Origin: Bacteroidales bacterium
Lineage (GTDB): Bacteria > Bacteroidota > Bacteroidia > Bacteroidales > UBA3663
DNA: 6,206 nt
Reading direction: 5' to 3'
Assembly: GCA_004557315.1 (NCBI GenBank)
Contig: SFEH01000140.1
Location: 1 to 6,206, forward strand
The position numbers and the translations under genes are program-made. This document shows, in pieces, positions 5,681 through 6,206 of this stretch; position 1 is the first letter of the stretch, and every line of letters starts with the position of its first letter. A model generated the notes under the pieces. It had not been told where the DNA came from and made no database searches. It saw only the letters and a list, made by a program, of their open reading frames with translations.

Positions 5681-6206
5681 ATGAAAATAAAAAAACTTTT
5701 AATCTCTGCATTAATCTGTTTGACAACATCTTTGGCAAATGCACAGAACGGATCTTGGTCGGGCGAACTGAATATTCAAGGTATGAAACTGCCTTTGGTG
5801 TTTAACTTCACCGACAACGGTTGCACCATAGACTCTCCGTCACAAGGAGCAAAAGGAATAAAGGCTGAAAAAAGCATCACGCCCGAGGGTAAGCTGAAAG
5901 TGACAGTCGGAATGATTGGAGCTACCTTTGAGGGCACAATGGAAGAGCAAGCCATCACTGGCACATTCACTCAAAACGGCATGTCATTTCCACTAACTCT
6001 CAAGCCTGGAGAGCAAAAGAATAATCGTCCGCAAACTCCAGTGCCGCCATTTCCATACACTACAGAAGAAGTAACATTCTCAAATGGAAACATAACGCTC
6101 AATGGTACACTTACTCTGCCCGAAGGATGGGATAAAAACACCAAAGTGGTGGTGATGGTTACTGGCAGCGGACAGCAAAACCGCGATGAGGAACTCTTCG
6201 AGCATA
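5681..6206 (+). CDS. Secreted alpha/beta hydrolase, N-terminal part (runs off the window)
   Basis: The frame opens at ATG 5681 and stays open for 175 codons to the window edge. Residues 1-21 form a signal peptide: Lys-rich start, hydrophobic LLISALICL core, and a small-residue ANA cleavage site before Gln22. Sec export to the periplasm or surface is expected. Residues of about 24-110 form a beta-rich N-terminal domain (GSWSGELNIQG... with repeated Gly/Thr strands), followed by a Pro-rich linker at about 110-125. The hydrolase domain then begins with NGTLTLPEGW and VVMVTGSGQQNRDEE, the strand and oxyanion-loop pattern of Bacteroidota EstD-like serine hydrolases. The catalytic Ser, Asp and His would lie beyond the window, so the substrate cannot be judged. 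There is no Shine-Dalgarno sequence and no convincing Bacteroidota promoter in the 80 nt upstream. Confidence 0.85.
   Translation, partial: MKIKKLLISALICLTTSLANAQNGSWSGELNIQGMKLPLVFNFTDNGCTIDSPSQGAKGIKAEKSITPEGKLKVTVGMIGATFEGTMEEQAITGTFTQNGMSFPLTLKPGEQKNNRPQTPVPPFPYTTEEVTFSNGNITLNGTLTLPEGWDKNTKVVVMVTGSGQQNRDEELFEH

Overview
The window looks like a Bacteroidota chromosome, probably a Bacteroidales gut or oral organism such as Prevotella/Segatella or Bacteroides. Genes start without clear Shine-Dalgarno sequences. A TAnnTTTG-type -7 box lies ahead of the first gene. The encoded proteins have the style of Bacteroidales restriction-modification and secreted-hydrolase families. The genus is inferred and not proven.

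Layout: (1) At the left edge, on the minus strand, is the C-terminal end of what reads as a subtype-B tannase/feruloyl-esterase-like serine hydrolase. Recognisable homology stops at about position 100, which suggests a 5'-truncated remnant. (2) Positions 110-248 are AT-rich and non-coding, with a small palindrome and a Bacteroidota-like promoter. (3) A plus-strand cluster follows: a 70-aa XRE/Cro-type regulator (249-461), a 93-nt leader containing a coupled 18-codon mini-ORF and an 11-bp hairpin, a 976-aa type III Res-like helicase-nuclease (554-3484), and, 11 nt later, a type III Mod-like beta-class DNA methyltransferase. (4) The methyltransferase gene is split by an apparent 1-nt deletion near 4830. 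The 5' part (3496-4893) keeps both catalytic motifs and the target recognition region. The 3' part (to 5489) is in another frame. Adding one base back gives one protein of about 664 aa. (5) Positions 5490-5680 hold a nested 66-bp palindrome with a GGAGAC hairpin at its core. (6) A secreted alpha/beta hydrolase gene starts at 5681 and runs off the right edge.

Taken together, this is a type III-like restriction-modification island. Mod would methylate host sites. Res would translocate or switch on DNA using ATP and cut unmethylated DNA with its C-terminal PD-(D/E)XK nuclease. The small XRE protein is placed to act as a controller. The island sits between hydrolase genes, one of which it appears to have truncated. 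The most notable signals are the base-composition mosaic of the Mod target recognition region (about 36% GC inside, 50-62% outside), which points to a swapped specificity cassette; the frameshift that splits Mod; and the hairpin plus mini-ORF leader between regulator and nuclease. I see no evidence for a wholly new defence system. The gene order (Res before Mod) and the leader are the least standard parts.
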